From Streptomyces amritsarensis (GTDB lineage Bacteria; Actinomycetota; Actinomycetes; Streptomycetales; Streptomycetaceae), in contig NZ_MQUR01000006.1 of the NCBI RefSeq assembly GCF_001953875.1, forward strand, positions 91,937 through 147,384: a DNA stretch of 55,448 nucleotides, given 5' to 3'. Of this stretch, positions 8,477-17,117 are shown one piece after another; the first letter of the stretch is position 1; every line of letters starts with the position of its first letter. The position numbers and the translations under genes were made by a program. The notes beneath the pieces were generated by a model, which was not told where the DNA came from, made no database searches, and saw only the letters and a program-made list of their open reading frames with translations.

Positions 8477-9448
8477 ATGAGGCTCTGCTTCCTGGTGGAG
8501 GAGCACTACCGTCACGACGGTATGCCGAACGAGGTGATCGGACAGCTGACCGCGTGGGGGCACCGTGTGGACGTCCTGCGGCCCGGCGGCTCGCTGCTGC
8601 GCATGACCGAGGTCGTGGCCGAGGGTGCGCACGACGCCTGGGTGCTCAAGACGGTGTCGGGCGGCCCGGGGCTGACCCTCCTCGAAGCCGCCGCTGCGAC
8701 CGGGCTGACCACCGTCAACGACGCCCGCTCGATCCGCGGCGTACGGGACAAGGCGCTGGCCGCCGCCATCGGGCGCGGCCGCGGCCTCCCGCTGCCGCCC
8801 ACCTACGCCGTCGCCCGCCCCGAGTTGCTCAGGGAGATACCGGCGGCCGAGTACCCGCTCGTGGTCAAGCCCGCCGACGGCAGCTCCGGGCGGGCGGTGC
8901 ACCTGGTGTCCTCGCCCGGGCGGCTGGAGACACTGCTGCCCGTGCTCGCGGGCGAGGGCATGCTCATCGCCCAGCCGTACGTACCCAACTCGGGCACGGA
9001 CATCAAGGTGTACGCGGTCGGCGGGGAGCTGTTCGCGACCGAGCGGTGTTCCCCGCTGCACCCCGACCCCTCGGTCCGTGAGCGCCGCGTACCGTTGTCG
9101 TCCGAGGTCGCCGCGATCGCCGCCCAGGTGGGGGCGGTCTACGGGCTCGACCTGTACGGGGTGGACGTACTGCTGGGTCCCGACGGACCGGTGGTCGTGG
9201 ACGTCAACGACTTCCCGAGCTTCCGGCAGGTGCCGGACGCGGCGGCGCGGGTGGCCCGCGCCGTACTGGGGCTGGCGCGGGCCGGCGGCGGCCCCGCGAC
9301 GGCCGCACCCGTGCCCGCGGTCGCGCCCGTGGCACAGGCACCGGCAGCCGCGACGACGATGGCGGCGGCGCCCGTGTCGCTCCCCCTGTCGATCCCGGCC
9401 CAGTCGTCTCCGGCGCAGATCTCCGCCGCGGCGGGTGACACCGTATGA
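8477..9448 (+). CDS. ATP-grasp (RimK/glutathione synthetase-like) ligase 1
   Basis: A 323-residue ATP-grasp carboxylate-amine ligase. The N-terminal domain (MRLCFLVEEHYRHDGMPNEV) is followed by ATP-binding segments LVVKPADGSSGRAVHLV and LIAQPYVPNSGTDIKVYAVG, and the metal-binding end VVVDVNDFPSF with Asp and Asn. A Pro/Ala/Ser-rich tail of about 60 residues is probably disordered. The family activates a carboxylate as acyl phosphate for amide bond formation. The acceptor substrate cannot be read from sequence. It overlaps the next ATP-grasp gene by ATGA. The start has a GGGGAAGG ribosome site and faces away from the LRV gene. Confidence 0.87.
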   Translation: MRLCFLVEEHYRHDGMPNEVIGQLTAWGHRVDVLRPGGSLLRMTEVVAEGAHDAWVLKTVSGGPGLTLLEAAAATGLTTVNDARSIRGVRDKALAAAIGRGRGLPLPPTYAVARPELLREIPAAEYPLVVKPADGSSGRAVHLVSSPGRLETLLPVLAGEGMLIAQPYVPNSGTDIKVYAVGGELFATERCSPLHPDPSVRERRVPLSSEVAAIAAQVGAVYGLDLYGVDVLLGPDGPVVVDVNDFPSFRQVPDAAARVARAVLGLARAGGGPATAAPVPAVAPVAQAPAAATTMAAAPVSLPLSIPAQSSPAQISAAAGDTV

Positions 9449-10242
9449 GGATCGGCCTGATCACCCCGGAGCCCGGACACCCGCTGCTGGCGGACACCAC
9501 CGCGCTGCTCACGCCGGAGCACGAGGTGGCGGCGCTCGATCCGATCACCCTCGGGGACGTACCCCTGCCGCTGGCCGATGTGTACCTGCTGAAGTCGCGG
9601 ACGCCGCACGCGCTGGGGCTCGCGCGGTACCTGGAGCGGCGGGGCGCGCCGGTGGTCAACACGGCGTCGGCCACCGCGCTGTGCCAGGACCGCACGGAGA
9701 TGGCCGGGCTCGCCCTGCGGGCCGGTCTGCCGTTCGCCGCGACCCGTACCGTCGGCGCGTTGGGGGCGTGGGCGAGCCGGGCGCGGCCGTCCGCCCCCGT
9801 GGTGGTCAAGAGCCGGCGCAGCCGGCGCGGCGACCTCGTCGCCCGTGCCGACGGCCCCGCGCGGCTGCGGGAGTTGGCGCGGGACTGGCCGCGGGAGCCG
9901 GTCGTGGTGCAGGAGTACGCGCCCAACAACGGCTGGGACCACAAACTGTGGGCCGTCGGCGACCGGGTCTTCTCCGCCCTGCGCCGGTCGGAGCTCTCCC
10001 CCGGCGGACGCGGCCCCACCCTCCCGTCGGCCGTGGACGAACTGCCCGCCGGCTGGGCCGATCTGGTGCGCCGGGTCGGATCGGTGTTCGCGCTGGACGT
10101 CTACGGCGTGGACATCATCGACACCGGCGGTGGGACGCCCCTGATCGTGGACGTCAACGCCTTCCCCGGCATCCGCGGCCAGGCCGGCGCCCCGGAGGCC
10201 CTCGCCGCGCTGGCCCTGCGGCGGGCGGCCGGCCGGACCTGA
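9445..10242 (+). CDS. ATP-grasp (RimK-like) ligase 2
   Basis: A 265-residue ATP-grasp protein, shorter than its neighbour. Visible elements are MRIGLITPEPGHPLLADT, the ATP-binding strand APVVVKSRRSRRGDLVARA, VVVQEYAPNNGWDHKLWAVG and the metal site LIVDVNAFPGIRG. Gene order and shared motifs suggest a diverged paralogue of the upstream gene, perhaps adding a second residue or forming a heteromer. The 4-base overlap implies translational coupling. A DMT transporter follows after 112 bases, so the set could make and export a small amide-linked compound. That is inference. Confidence 0.85.
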   Translation: MRIGLITPEPGHPLLADTTALLTPEHEVAALDPITLGDVPLPLADVYLLKSRTPHALGLARYLERRGAPVVNTASATALCQDRTEMAGLALRAGLPFAATRTVGALGAWASRARPSAPVVVKSRRSRRGDLVARADGPARLRELARDWPREPVVVQEYAPNNGWDHKLWAVGDRVFSALRRSELSPGGRGPTLPSAVDELPAGWADLVRRVGSVFALDVYGVDIIDTGGGTPLIVDVNAFPGIRGQAGAPEALAALALRRAAGRT

Positions 10243-10354
10243 CGCGGCTCGGCGGCGCCGCGCGGCAGGTCCGGACGGGGGAATGCGGCCCCCGCGACGC
10301 CCGCGGCCCGGTGTCGCGGCACGGGCGGGCGCCGGACGCGGTGAGGATCGGGAC

Positions 10355-11209
10355 ATGGGCGTCGTCCTGCCGGTCTTCTTCGCGCTGTTCGCGGCCTTCA
10401 GCAACGCGCTGGCCACCGTGCTCCAGCGGCGGGCCGCGCTCACCGTGCCGCAGAGCGAGGGCTTTCGCCCCGGTCTCGTCCTGGACCTGCTGCGCCGGCC
10501 CGTGTGGGTCGCGGGCATCCTGGCCGTGATCGCGGCCGGTGCCGGTCAGGCCGCGGCGCTGGCCACGGGCGCGCTGGCCCTCGTACAGCCCCTGTTCGTG
10601 CTGGAGCTGCCGCTCGCCCTGCTGATCGCCTCCCTGCTGACCCGGCAGCGGCTGCCGGGAGCGCTGTGGCTGGCCGTGGCGGGGGTGGTGGCGGGGCTCG
10701 GGGTCGCGCTGGTGGCCGCCTCGCCGTCGGGCAACCGCACCGACGTGCCGACCGAGCGGTGGGTGGTGGCGCTGCCGGCCTGCGCGGTGATCGTCGCCCT
10801 GCTCGCCGTGGCCGGCCTGCGGCGGCCGCCGGGCCGTTCGCGGGCCGGCTTCCTCGGCGCGGCCACCGCAGTCTGCTACGCGCTCACGGCCGCCCTGATG
10901 AAGTCCTCCGTGCACGTCCTCGACGAACACGGCATCGGCGGGTTCCTCACCGCCTGGGAGACGTACGCCTTCGGCGCGAGCGGCATCTGCGCCCTTCTGC
11001 TGCTCGAACACGCCATGCAGGGCGGCCCGCTGGTCGCCTCGCAGCCCGCCCTGACCCTCGGCGACGCGAGCATCAGCATCGCGCTGGGCGTGGTCCTGTA
11101 CGAGGAACACCTGCGCGCGGGCTGGTGGCTGCTCCCCCAGCTGCTGGGCGTGGCCCTGGTCTGCGCGGGGGTGTTCGCCCTGTCCCGGGCCGGGGAGGGC
11201 GCGCCCTGA
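10355..11209 (+). CDS. DMT/EamA-superfamily membrane transporter
   Basis: A 284-residue integral membrane protein with about nine to ten hydrophobic segments (MGVVLPVFFALFAAFSNALA, VWVAGILAVIAAGAGQAAAL, LWLAVAGVVAGLGVALVAA, WWLLPQLLGVALVCAGVFAL) in the two-repeat arrangement of drug/metabolite transporters. The segment ATVLQRRAAL is typical of Streptomyces DMT proteins with an N-terminal Gln-Arg pair. The ATG at 10355 follows GAGGATCGGGAC. It is downstream of and co-oriented with the two ATP-grasp genes and converges on the MatB-like gene. The substrate is unknown. Confidence 0.82.
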   Translation: MGVVLPVFFALFAAFSNALATVLQRRAALTVPQSEGFRPGLVLDLLRRPVWVAGILAVIAAGAGQAAALATGALALVQPLFVLELPLALLIASLLTRQRLPGALWLAVAGVVAGLGVALVAASPSGNRTDVPTERWVVALPACAVIVALLAVAGLRRPPGRSRAGFLGAATAVCYALTAALMKSSVHVLDEHGIGGFLTAWETYAFGASGICALLLLEHAMQGGPLVASQPALTLGDASISIALGVVLYEEHLRAGWWLLPQLLGVALVCAGVFALSRAGEGAP

Positions 11210-11225
11210 CCCGGCCGGACACCCG

Positions 11226-13547
11226 CTACGGGTACGGATGCCCCTGCGGGGACGGCCAGATGTGGTTCTGCGGGCCCGGCGCCGCGGGGTGGGGCGCCCA
11301 GGGGTCCGTGTCGTAACCCCCGTACGGGCCGGCGGGATCCGGCCAGGGCTCGGGCCGGATCTCGGCGGCCGGCGGGGCCGCGGTCACGAACTGCGGCTCG
11401 GCCGGGGGTTCCGACGGGCCGACGGGCACCTGGAGGCTGCCGTAGCGCTCCATGCGCTGCCAGCGCAGGCGGGAGCCGGCCACGGCGGTGAAGACGGACT
11501 GGATCACGACCAGGTACATGAGCTGGCGGTAGACGAACTGCTGGAGGGGCAGGCTCCAGAGCGGGCCGGGACGTTCGCCGTCCAGCCGGAACGCGTACAC
11601 GCCCATCAGCACCTGGAGCAGCAGGAAGGCCGTCCACAGACCGAGGATGCGCAACGGGTCGAGGAAGACCAGCCCGTAGACGGCGAAGACGTCCACGACG
11701 GGAGCGAGCAGCGGCAGCAGGACCTGGAACATCAGGAGGTAGACCAGGCCGCGGCGGCCGAGCTTGCCGGCCTGGCCGCGCTGGGCGAGTGCCCCGCGGT
11801 GCTTCCACATGGCCTGCAGGGTGCCGTAGCACCACCGGTAGCGCTGCTTCCACAGGGCGCCCAGCGATGCGGGGGCTTCGGTCCAGGCCTTGGCCCGCTC
11901 CTCGTAGACCACGCGCCAGCCGTCCCGGCACAGGGCCATGGTCAGATCGGTGTCCTCGGCCAGCGTGGCGTCGCTGACACCGCCCACCCGCAGCAGGGCC
12001 TCGCGGCGGAACGCCCCGACCGCGCCGGGGACGGTGGGCATGCACTCCGCGAGGTCGAACAGACGGCGGTCGAGGTTGAATCCGACGACGTACTCGATGT
12101 GCTGCCACCGGCCGAGCAGGCCTCCCCGGTTGACGACCTTGGCGTTGCCGGAGACCGCGCCGACCCTGCGCTGGGCGAAGGGCTGGACGAGCATGCGGAC
12201 CGCGTCCGGTTCGAAGACGGTGTCGCCGTCGACCATGACGAGCAGGTTGCAGGAGGCCGCCGCTATCCCCGTGTTCAGGGCGGCCGGCTTGCCCGCGTTC
12301 TGCTGCCGGATGACCCGTACGCCGGGCAGCCGGAGCGCCTCCACGATGTCGGCCGTGCCGTCGGTGGAGCCGTCGTCGACCACGATGACCTCGACGGGGT
12401 GGTCGGAGGCGAGCAGGGAGCGGACGGCCGCCTCGATCCCGGCGCTCTCGTTGTACGCGGGCACGATGACGCTCACCGGCTCGGTCACCGCAGCGCCCCA
12501 GGGCCTGCGCCGCATCCGCACGTGCCGCCGGGCGGCGACGAACACGGCGACCGCGCGGAGCAGGCTGATCGCGCCCGCCGCCCACAGCAGCCACGACAGC
12601 ACGTCGAGGATCCAGCCGCTGGTGCGGAGTGCGGCGATCAGTGCCATGCCCTGCCACCGGTCGGCGGTGTCGGCGCTCCGCACGGCGGTGGGGAGGGCGA
12701 CCGCGTCGCCCACGGTGGCGAACGTCCAGCCGGACGCCTTCAGCCGCGGCACGAGCTGTTCGAGCGCGGCCACCGTCTGGGAGCGGTCCCCGCCGGCGTC
12801 GTGCAGCAGCACGACCTGGCCGGCGGAGTCGGCGGGGGTGGCGGCGGCGACGATCGCTTCGACGCCGGGGCGGCGCCAGTCCTGGCTGTCCAGGGTCGTC
12901 AGGACGGTCAGGTACCCCTCCTCCCCGGCCTGGACGACCGCGTCCCAGTCGGCGTCGCCCAGCGCTTTGCCGGTGGAGGAGTACGGCGGGCGCAGCAGGG
13001 GCGTGGTGACCCCGGTGGCGCCGGCGATGACGAGCTGGGTCTCGCGCAGCTCCAGGGAGCGGCGCCAGGCGGACACGGCGCCGAGGTCGGTGTGCGTGAA
13101 GCCGTGCAGGCCGATCTGGTGGCCCTCGGCGACGATTCGGCGGGCCAGGTCCGGGTTCTCGGCGACGCGGGTACCGACGGTGAAGAACGTCGCGGGCACC
13201 CCGTTGCGGCGCAGCACGTCGAGGATCTTCGGGGTCCAGACGGGGTCGGGGCCGTCGTCGAAGGTCAGGGCGATCGTGCGGGGTGCCGGGGTGGCGGTCC
13301 GGCCGGCCGCCCCCTCGATGACCGGGCCGCCGGAGCCGATCGCGGCCGGTACGGACGTCGCGGCCGCCTGCCGGCGGGGAGCCCCGTCGGGGCGCTCGTC
13401 GAACAGGTGCTGGGTGTAGCCCTCGAGGAGCAGCGCCGCCGAAAGCGTCAGCACGAGGGTGGTGAGCAGCAACCAGTGAGTACGCAGGGGGACATCGCGT
13501 ACGGAGGTGTGCCTGCCCTGCGGGCGGCGGCGGCGGTTCTTCGACAC
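11226..13547 (-). CDS. matB: Bifunctional polysaccharide deacetylase / family 2 glycosyltransferase (MatB-like)
   Basis: A 773-residue membrane protein. After one N-terminal membrane segment (WLLLTTLVLTLSAALLLEG) comes a NodB deacetylase domain (IALTFDDGPDPVW, metal ligands in HGFTHTDL, RPPYSST). Two further membrane segments follow, then a GT2 synthase domain (VSVIVPAYNES, VVDDGSTDGT, MVDGDTVFEPDAV, EDTDLT, KQRYRWCYGT, the QxxRW motif) and C-terminal membrane helices. This order matches MatB of S. coelicolor/lividans, which with MatA makes poly-beta-1,6-N-acetylglucosamine for hyphal aggregation. The GTG at 13547 is chosen. The frame upstream is low-complexity and belongs to the preceding gene region. 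Gene identity rests on domain order and the partner. Confidence 0.82.
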   Translation of the reverse strand: MSKNRRRRPQGRHTSVRDVPLRTHWLLLTTLVLTLSAALLLEGYTQHLFDERPDGAPRRQAAATSVPAAIGSGGPVIEGAAGRTATPAPRTIALTFDDGPDPVWTPKILDVLRRNGVPATFFTVGTRVAENPDLARRIVAEGHQIGLHGFTHTDLGAVSAWRRSLELRETQLVIAGATGVTTPLLRPPYSSTGKALGDADWDAVVQAGEEGYLTVLTTLDSQDWRRPGVEAIVAAATPADSAGQVVLLHDAGGDRSQTVAALEQLVPRLKASGWTFATVGDAVALPTAVRSADTADRWQGMALIAALRTSGWILDVLSWLLWAAGAISLLRAVAVFVAARRHVRMRRRPWGAAVTEPVSVIVPAYNESAGIEAAVRSLLASDHPVEVIVVDDGSTDGTADIVEALRLPGVRVIRQQNAGKPAALNTGIAAASCNLLVMVDGDTVFEPDAVRMLVQPFAQRRVGAVSGNAKVVNRGGLLGRWQHIEYVVGFNLDRRLFDLAECMPTVPGAVGAFRREALLRVGGVSDATLAEDTDLTMALCRDGWRVVYEERAKAWTEAPASLGALWKQRYRWCYGTLQAMWKHRGALAQRGQAGKLGRRGLVYLLMFQVLLPLLAPVVDVFAVYGLVFLDPLRILGLWTAFLLLQVLMGVYAFRLDGERPGPLWSLPLQQFVYRQLMYLVVIQSVFTAVAGSRLRWQRMERYGSLQVPVGPSEPPAEPQFVTAAPPAAEIRPEPWPDPAGPYGGYDTDPWAPHPAAPGPQNHIWPSPQGHPYP

Positions 13548-13618
13548 GGGGTGGGGCTTCCTGACTGCTGCGGCGGGCGGTGCGGTACGGGCGGTGTGGA
13601 CGGTGCCGGCCCGCAGGC

Positions 13619-14164
13619 TCAGGGCCGGCCCGTGGGTTTGCCGCCGCCCTGACCGGGCGGCGTGGTGAAGCGGCCGCGGCCGCCCGGGGACGCCTCGGCC
13701 GGGTTCCCCGGCCCGTCGGTCGACTGCGTCGGCGCCGGTCCGGTGCCGGGGGTCCTGCTGCCCGCGGTGGCGGCCGGCGCGGGCGCGCTGGGCCGTGAGG
13801 CGGCCGGGGTGGCCCGGGGGGTTCCGCCCGCCGTGCCGCGGGGGGACGGGCCGGTCGTCCCGGCCTTGGCCGGCTCCCCGGGCGCCGGGGTGTGCGGGGA
13901 CTGGGCGGAGGGCAGGAACGGCGAGGGGAAGGTGGGGCCGCCCATCAGCGTGCTCAGGAGCAGGATGACGTAGGCGGCGGCCGGTATCACCAGGAGTCGG
14001 CCCCATCGGCGCACCCACCGCTGCCTGCGCCCGGAGCTGTCCACGAACACGGGTGCCTCGGCGCGGGGAGGGTCCGGCGGTCCCGGCGCCGTGCGGGCGG
14101 CGGACACGTCACCGAGGAAGAGCTCCAACGTGTCCTCGTCGTGGGCGCCTGGGGCTGGGTGCAT
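13619..14164 (-). CDS. Membrane-anchored Pro/Ser/Gly-rich protein in MatA position
   Basis: A 181-residue protein with a short cytoplasmic N-terminus (MHPAPGAHDEDTLELFLGD), an Arg-rich stretch, one membrane helix (LLVIPAAAYVILLLSTLM, near residues 58-75) and a low-complexity extracytoplasmic tail. It ends 71 bases before the MatB-like gene on the same strand, so the two are probably one operon. By position it is a MatA candidate, but I cannot confirm homology. The tail has no catalytic motif and codon bias there is extreme. Confidence 0.6.
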   Translation of the reverse strand: MHPAPGAHDEDTLELFLGDVSAARTAPGPPDPPRAEAPVFVDSSGRRQRWVRRWGRLLVIPAAAYVILLLSTLMGGPTFPSPFLPSAQSPHTPAPGEPAKAGTTGPSPRGTAGGTPRATPAASRPSAPAPAATAGSRTPGTGPAPTQSTDGPGNPAEASPGGRGRFTTPPGQGGGKPTGRP

Positions 14165-14408
14165 GCGTCGTGGCCTCTGGGGATCGGGCGACGGGTGTCG
14201 GACGTCGTGGCGGTGACCCGGTCACCGGATGGCGACCCATGCCCCTCAGCGCTGCAGACGCCGCTGGTGTCACTCCCGAGAGCACGAATCGGGCCGTTTC
14301 CACACGTTGCGGGTACGGCGGGGGGCGCGCGCCCGGATGCGGTGCGCCCCTGTGGGCCGGCATCATCCGACCCGGGGGCGGACGGACCGTGCCGGGACGG
14401 GGTGGGTG

Positions 14409-14703
14409 ATGGCTGTGGGTGGCAGGGGCGCGGTGACGGGTGCCGCGGCGGTGGCGCTGGCGGGCGCCCTGGCGCTGGGCGGCTGCTCGGGCGAGCCGGC
14501 CGGCGCGAAGCCGACCGCGCCGGCTCCCGCCTCGACGCCGCCGGTGGCCGAACCGCCGCCCTCCCCCTCGGAGCCGGGGACCGCCGAGCCGTCCGCGACG
14601 CCGTCGACGCCGGCCGCGGCGCCGCGGCCTTCGGCCACCGGCGGCCCGGCGCACGAAGGACCCGTCGATTCCGAACTACACCGTGCCGCCGCCCATGCGG
14701 TGA
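14409..14703 (+). pseudogene. Lipoprotein reading frame, apparently frameshifted
   Basis: From ATG 14409 the frame encodes a clear lipoprotein signal (GAAAVALAGALALGGCSGEP, lipobox LGGC) and a Pro/Ala/Ser-rich segment. That frame then runs without a stop across the following genes in nonsense composition. The +1-shifted frame over the same DNA ends naturally as TKDPSIPNYTVPPPMR and a TGA at 14701-14703. The simplest reading is a short lipoprotein of about 98 residues with a frameshift, real or a sequencing error, in the GC-rich hairpin-prone stretch near 14600-14660. Function is unknown. Confidence 0.45.
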
Positions 14704-14933
14704 CGGGCGGGCCCGGCTGCTGCCGGGACGGCGGCATCGGCAGGCCGTGGGACGCCCCCGCGGCGGCCCGAAAGCGGGGCGGAAGCGCACGACTCGGCCG
14801 CCGCGGCCCAAGGCCGCCCCGGCCCGGGGCGGGGCGAACCTGCGGCTGCGCCGGGCGCCCACCGCGGCGCCGTGCGACCGAGGCGGCGCCGTGCCGGTAT
14901 GCGACTCCCGCCGCCCCGGCGGGGGGGCTTCCC

Positions 14934-14950
14934 CGCCCCGGTGAGGGGCG
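14934..14950 (-). terminator. Hairpin downstream of the small secreted protein gene
   Basis: CGCCCC at 14934-14939 pairs with GGGGCG at 14945-14950 around a GGTGA loop, 13 bases past the stop of the minus-strand gene. Position suggests a terminator. The stem is short, so support is moderate. Confidence 0.5.
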
Positions 14951-14963
14951 GAGAAGCCGGGAC

Positions 14964-15287
14964 TCACTTGCCGAGGATGCTGCCCGTCCACTGGCCGGCC
15001 GCACCGTGCATCATGGCCTCGTTGCTCAGGACCTGCGTGCCCGGCAGGGCCGCCATGCCGATGTCGCCGGCCGGCGCCGCGCCGTTGTGGGAGCCGACGG
15101 TGTTGTCGCGGCCGGCGTTGAAGACGTCGTCGCCGGCGACCTGGCTCAGGTCGCCGAAGACGATGGAGTACGTGTTGCTGACCGGGGCGTAGATGGTGAA
15201 GGTGTCGTCGGCGGAGGCCGCGGACGCGCCCGCCAGGATGATGCCGCCGGCGGCGAGAGCGGTCAGGGCGCAACGGATCGAACGCAC
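14964..15287 (-). CDS. Small secreted protein of unknown function
   Basis: A 107-residue protein with a clean signal peptide (RCALTALAAGGIILAGASAASA, cleavage after ASA near residue 26, mention abbreviated to the core TALAAGGIILAG). The mature part of about 80 residues is polar and lacks Cys (DDTFTIYAPVSNTYSIVFGD, VFNAGRDNTVGSHNG, GAAGQWTGSILGK). The NAGxDNTVGSHNG stretch loosely recalls chaplin-like surface proteins, but the chaplin motif and Cys pair are absent. It stands alone with its own hairpin downstream and a promoter-sized gap upstream, suggesting strong independent expression. I do not recognise the family. Confidence 0.7.
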   Translation of the reverse strand: MRSIRCALTALAAGGIILAGASAASADDTFTIYAPVSNTYSIVFGDLSQVAGDDVFNAGRDNTVGSHNGAAPAGDIGMAALPGTQVLSNEAMMHGAAGQWTGSILGK

Positions 15288-15407
15288 GAGTCACTGCCTT
15301 TCGTGGAGGGTGGAGGAAGCAGTGCGAAGGTAGGGCGCTTCGCACGGCGAAGGCCCGTACCCGGCGCTGTACGGCCCGAGTCCATCCGTACGGCGCAGCT
15401 TCCCCGG

Positions 15408-16484
15408 CTAGGCAGTGGGCCCGGCGGGCCGGCGGCGGGTCCGTACGTAGGCGGCGGACGCGAGGGCCACGGCGCCCGCCGCGACCGTCAGGAGCCAGAG
15501 CGGGATGCCGCCCCCGACCGTGAGCAGCTCGTCGCGGTGGACGACCCGGCGGTACGGCGTGTCCTTCGGGGTCGCGCGCAGTTCGTGGTCGGCGTCGATG
15601 CGGCCCGGCTCCGGGAACTCCTGCTCGATCGCCGTCAGGAACACCGGCTTCGCGTCGGCGAGGGCGGCGAGCGGGCCGTCCTCGGGGTGGATGGTTCCCG
15701 CGAACGTCACCCTCGGCGCGGAGCCGCCGATCGAGGTGGCGGGCTCCATGCGGTGGTCCGCCAGCACGTACAGGCCCAGCGACTGCGGCGTCCTGGCCAT
15801 GCGGGAGAGCCGCATCGGGTAGACCAGCCGGTCGCTGTCGAAGCGGATCTTCAGCGGGTCCAGGTCGCCCCGGAGCACCCTGCCCTGGCCGCCGCGCGGG
15901 GCGAGCCGTATCGCCACGTACTCCCAGCGCTGGTCGACGTACGGCTTGACCTCGGTGGCGAGGCGTTCGGGGAGCTGGAAGCCGTTGCTCTCCAGCCAGT
16001 TCCTCAGGGCGTCGGGGTCGGTGGCGGTGAGCCTGGCGACGTCGAAGTCGCCGAGCTGCTCGCGGCCGACCACGCCCACGGACGGTGCGGCGCCGGGCGC
16101 CGGGGCGCCCGCGCTGTCGCCCGTGTGGCGGGAGAAGGGCCAGTCGCCTTCGCGCGGCCAGAAATGGCTGCGGGTCCTGCGCTCGGGCCGGGTCAGATCG
16201 CGTAGTTCGTCGAACATGTCCCCGTCGCCCAGCTCCACCGTGGCCCGTCCCGGCACCGGCATGATCCAGGCGGCCCGCTGTGCGTTGCCGGCGACGGTGA
16301 AACGCATCACGATCTGTTCCGTACGCCCGTCCCAGCGCACGACGGAGGTCTCCCGGTCGACGCCGATGCGCGACCGGCTGTCGGGGATCATCGCTCCGCA
16401 GCCGCACGCGTAGGCCGGGTTGACCAGCGCGCCCACCTGGGTCGCGAGCAGGGCGAACAGCAGTATCAGGATCCTTCGTCTCAT
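15408..16484 (-). CDS. DUF2330 membrane-anchored extracytoplasmic protein
   Basis: A 358-residue protein with signal peptide (MRRRILILLFALLATQVGAL), the DUF2330 signature ACGCGAMIPDSRSRIGVDRE and a C-terminal membrane helix (IPLWLLTVAAGAVALASAAYV) followed by basic residues. DUF2330 proteins are exported and anchored at their C-terminus. Their role is unknown, though the CGCG motif could bind metal or form disulfides. The ATG at 16484 is taken as start because the signal peptide begins there. The ribosome site is weak. Transcribed divergently from the next gene. Confidence 0.85.
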   Translation of the reverse strand: MRRRILILLFALLATQVGALVNPAYACGCGAMIPDSRSRIGVDRETSVVRWDGRTEQIVMRFTVAGNAQRAAWIMPVPGRATVELGDGDMFDELRDLTRPERRTRSHFWPREGDWPFSRHTGDSAGAPAPGAAPSVGVVGREQLGDFDVARLTATDPDALRNWLESNGFQLPERLATEVKPYVDQRWEYVAIRLAPRGGQGRVLRGDLDPLKIRFDSDRLVYPMRLSRMARTPQSLGLYVLADHRMEPATSIGGSAPRVTFAGTIHPEDGPLAALADAKPVFLTAIEQEFPEPGRIDADHELRATPKDTPYRRVVHRDELLTVGGGIPLWLLTVAAGAVALASAAYVRTRRRPAGPTA

Positions 16485-16569
16485 CTGCACGGGGTCTGGG
16501 ACGGCCGACCGGGTGATCCGGTTCCGCCCCCTCTCGCTGCACGATCCGCCCTGGCTCATACTGTGGCGC

Positions 16570-17082
16570 ATGAGGGGGAGTGAGAAGCAGCCGCACGTTC
16601 TGCGGCGTCTGAATGCGCTGCCGCGCAGCCCGATGGTTCCGGACTCCGTGATGGCGGAGATCGCCCGGCACGACTGGGAGGGCATCGAGTGCGGCTGCGG
16701 CCGGTCCGCCGGCCATCTGGTGGATGCCGTGCGCGACGCCGCCGAGGGGCATCCCGCAGCGTTCCATGCGCTGGAGGGCCACGCCTTCTTCGCACAGCAT
16801 CTGAAACCGCCCGCTCCGGCGGTGTGTGCCGTGCTGATGGCGGTGTGGTCGGCGGGTCCTCCCCGGCGGGCGACCCGCGAGGCGCTGCTGTGGACCCTGC
16901 TGGCGCTGCTGTGCACGGTGGACGACGGCGGCACGCACGAGGCGGGGCTGCACGGGCAGTGCGCCGCGTTCATCCGGACCGGTGTGGACGGTTTCCGCCA
17001 GGAGCTGGCCGCCGTACCGGGATCCGGGACGGCGGCGTACGCCGAGGGCATCCTGGAGATCCTCGGCCTGTCGGCGTCCTGA
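16570..17082 (+). CDS. Hypothetical protein, Streptomyces-type
   Basis: A 170-residue soluble helical protein beginning MRGSEKQPHVLRRLNALPRS. It contains ECGCGRSAGHLVDAV and a hydrophobic helix (ALLWTLLALLCTVDDGG) that looks buried rather than transmembrane. No catalytic motif is recognised. It lies 85 bases from the divergent DUF2330 gene and converges on the epimerase gene. Codon bias and the consistent frame support it as real. Confidence 0.65.
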   Translation: MRGSEKQPHVLRRLNALPRSPMVPDSVMAEIARHDWEGIECGCGRSAGHLVDAVRDAAEGHPAAFHALEGHAFFAQHLKPPAPAVCAVLMAVWSAGPPRRATREALLWTLLALLCTVDDGGTHEAGLHGQCAAFIRTGVDGFRQELAAVPGSGTAAYAEGILEILGLSAS

Positions 17083-17117
17083 CGCGGCAGTTCCGCGACG
17101 GGGCGGCGGCCGGCCCG

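Noticed and set aside
8477..11209. Graspetide (omega-ester peptide) biosynthetic cluster
   Set aside because: Two ATP-grasp genes suggest it, but there is no recognisable precursor peptide gene with a repeated acidic/hydroxyl core nearby.
11238..13652. 804-codon plus-strand frame opposite the MatB-like gene
   Set aside because: Low-complexity product with no domain, fully antisense to a well-supported deacetylase/glycosyltransferase.
14964..15287. Chaplin or rodlin surface protein
   Set aside because: Lacks the chaplin Cys pair and GVLSGN-type motifs, and does not resemble rodlin sequence or length.
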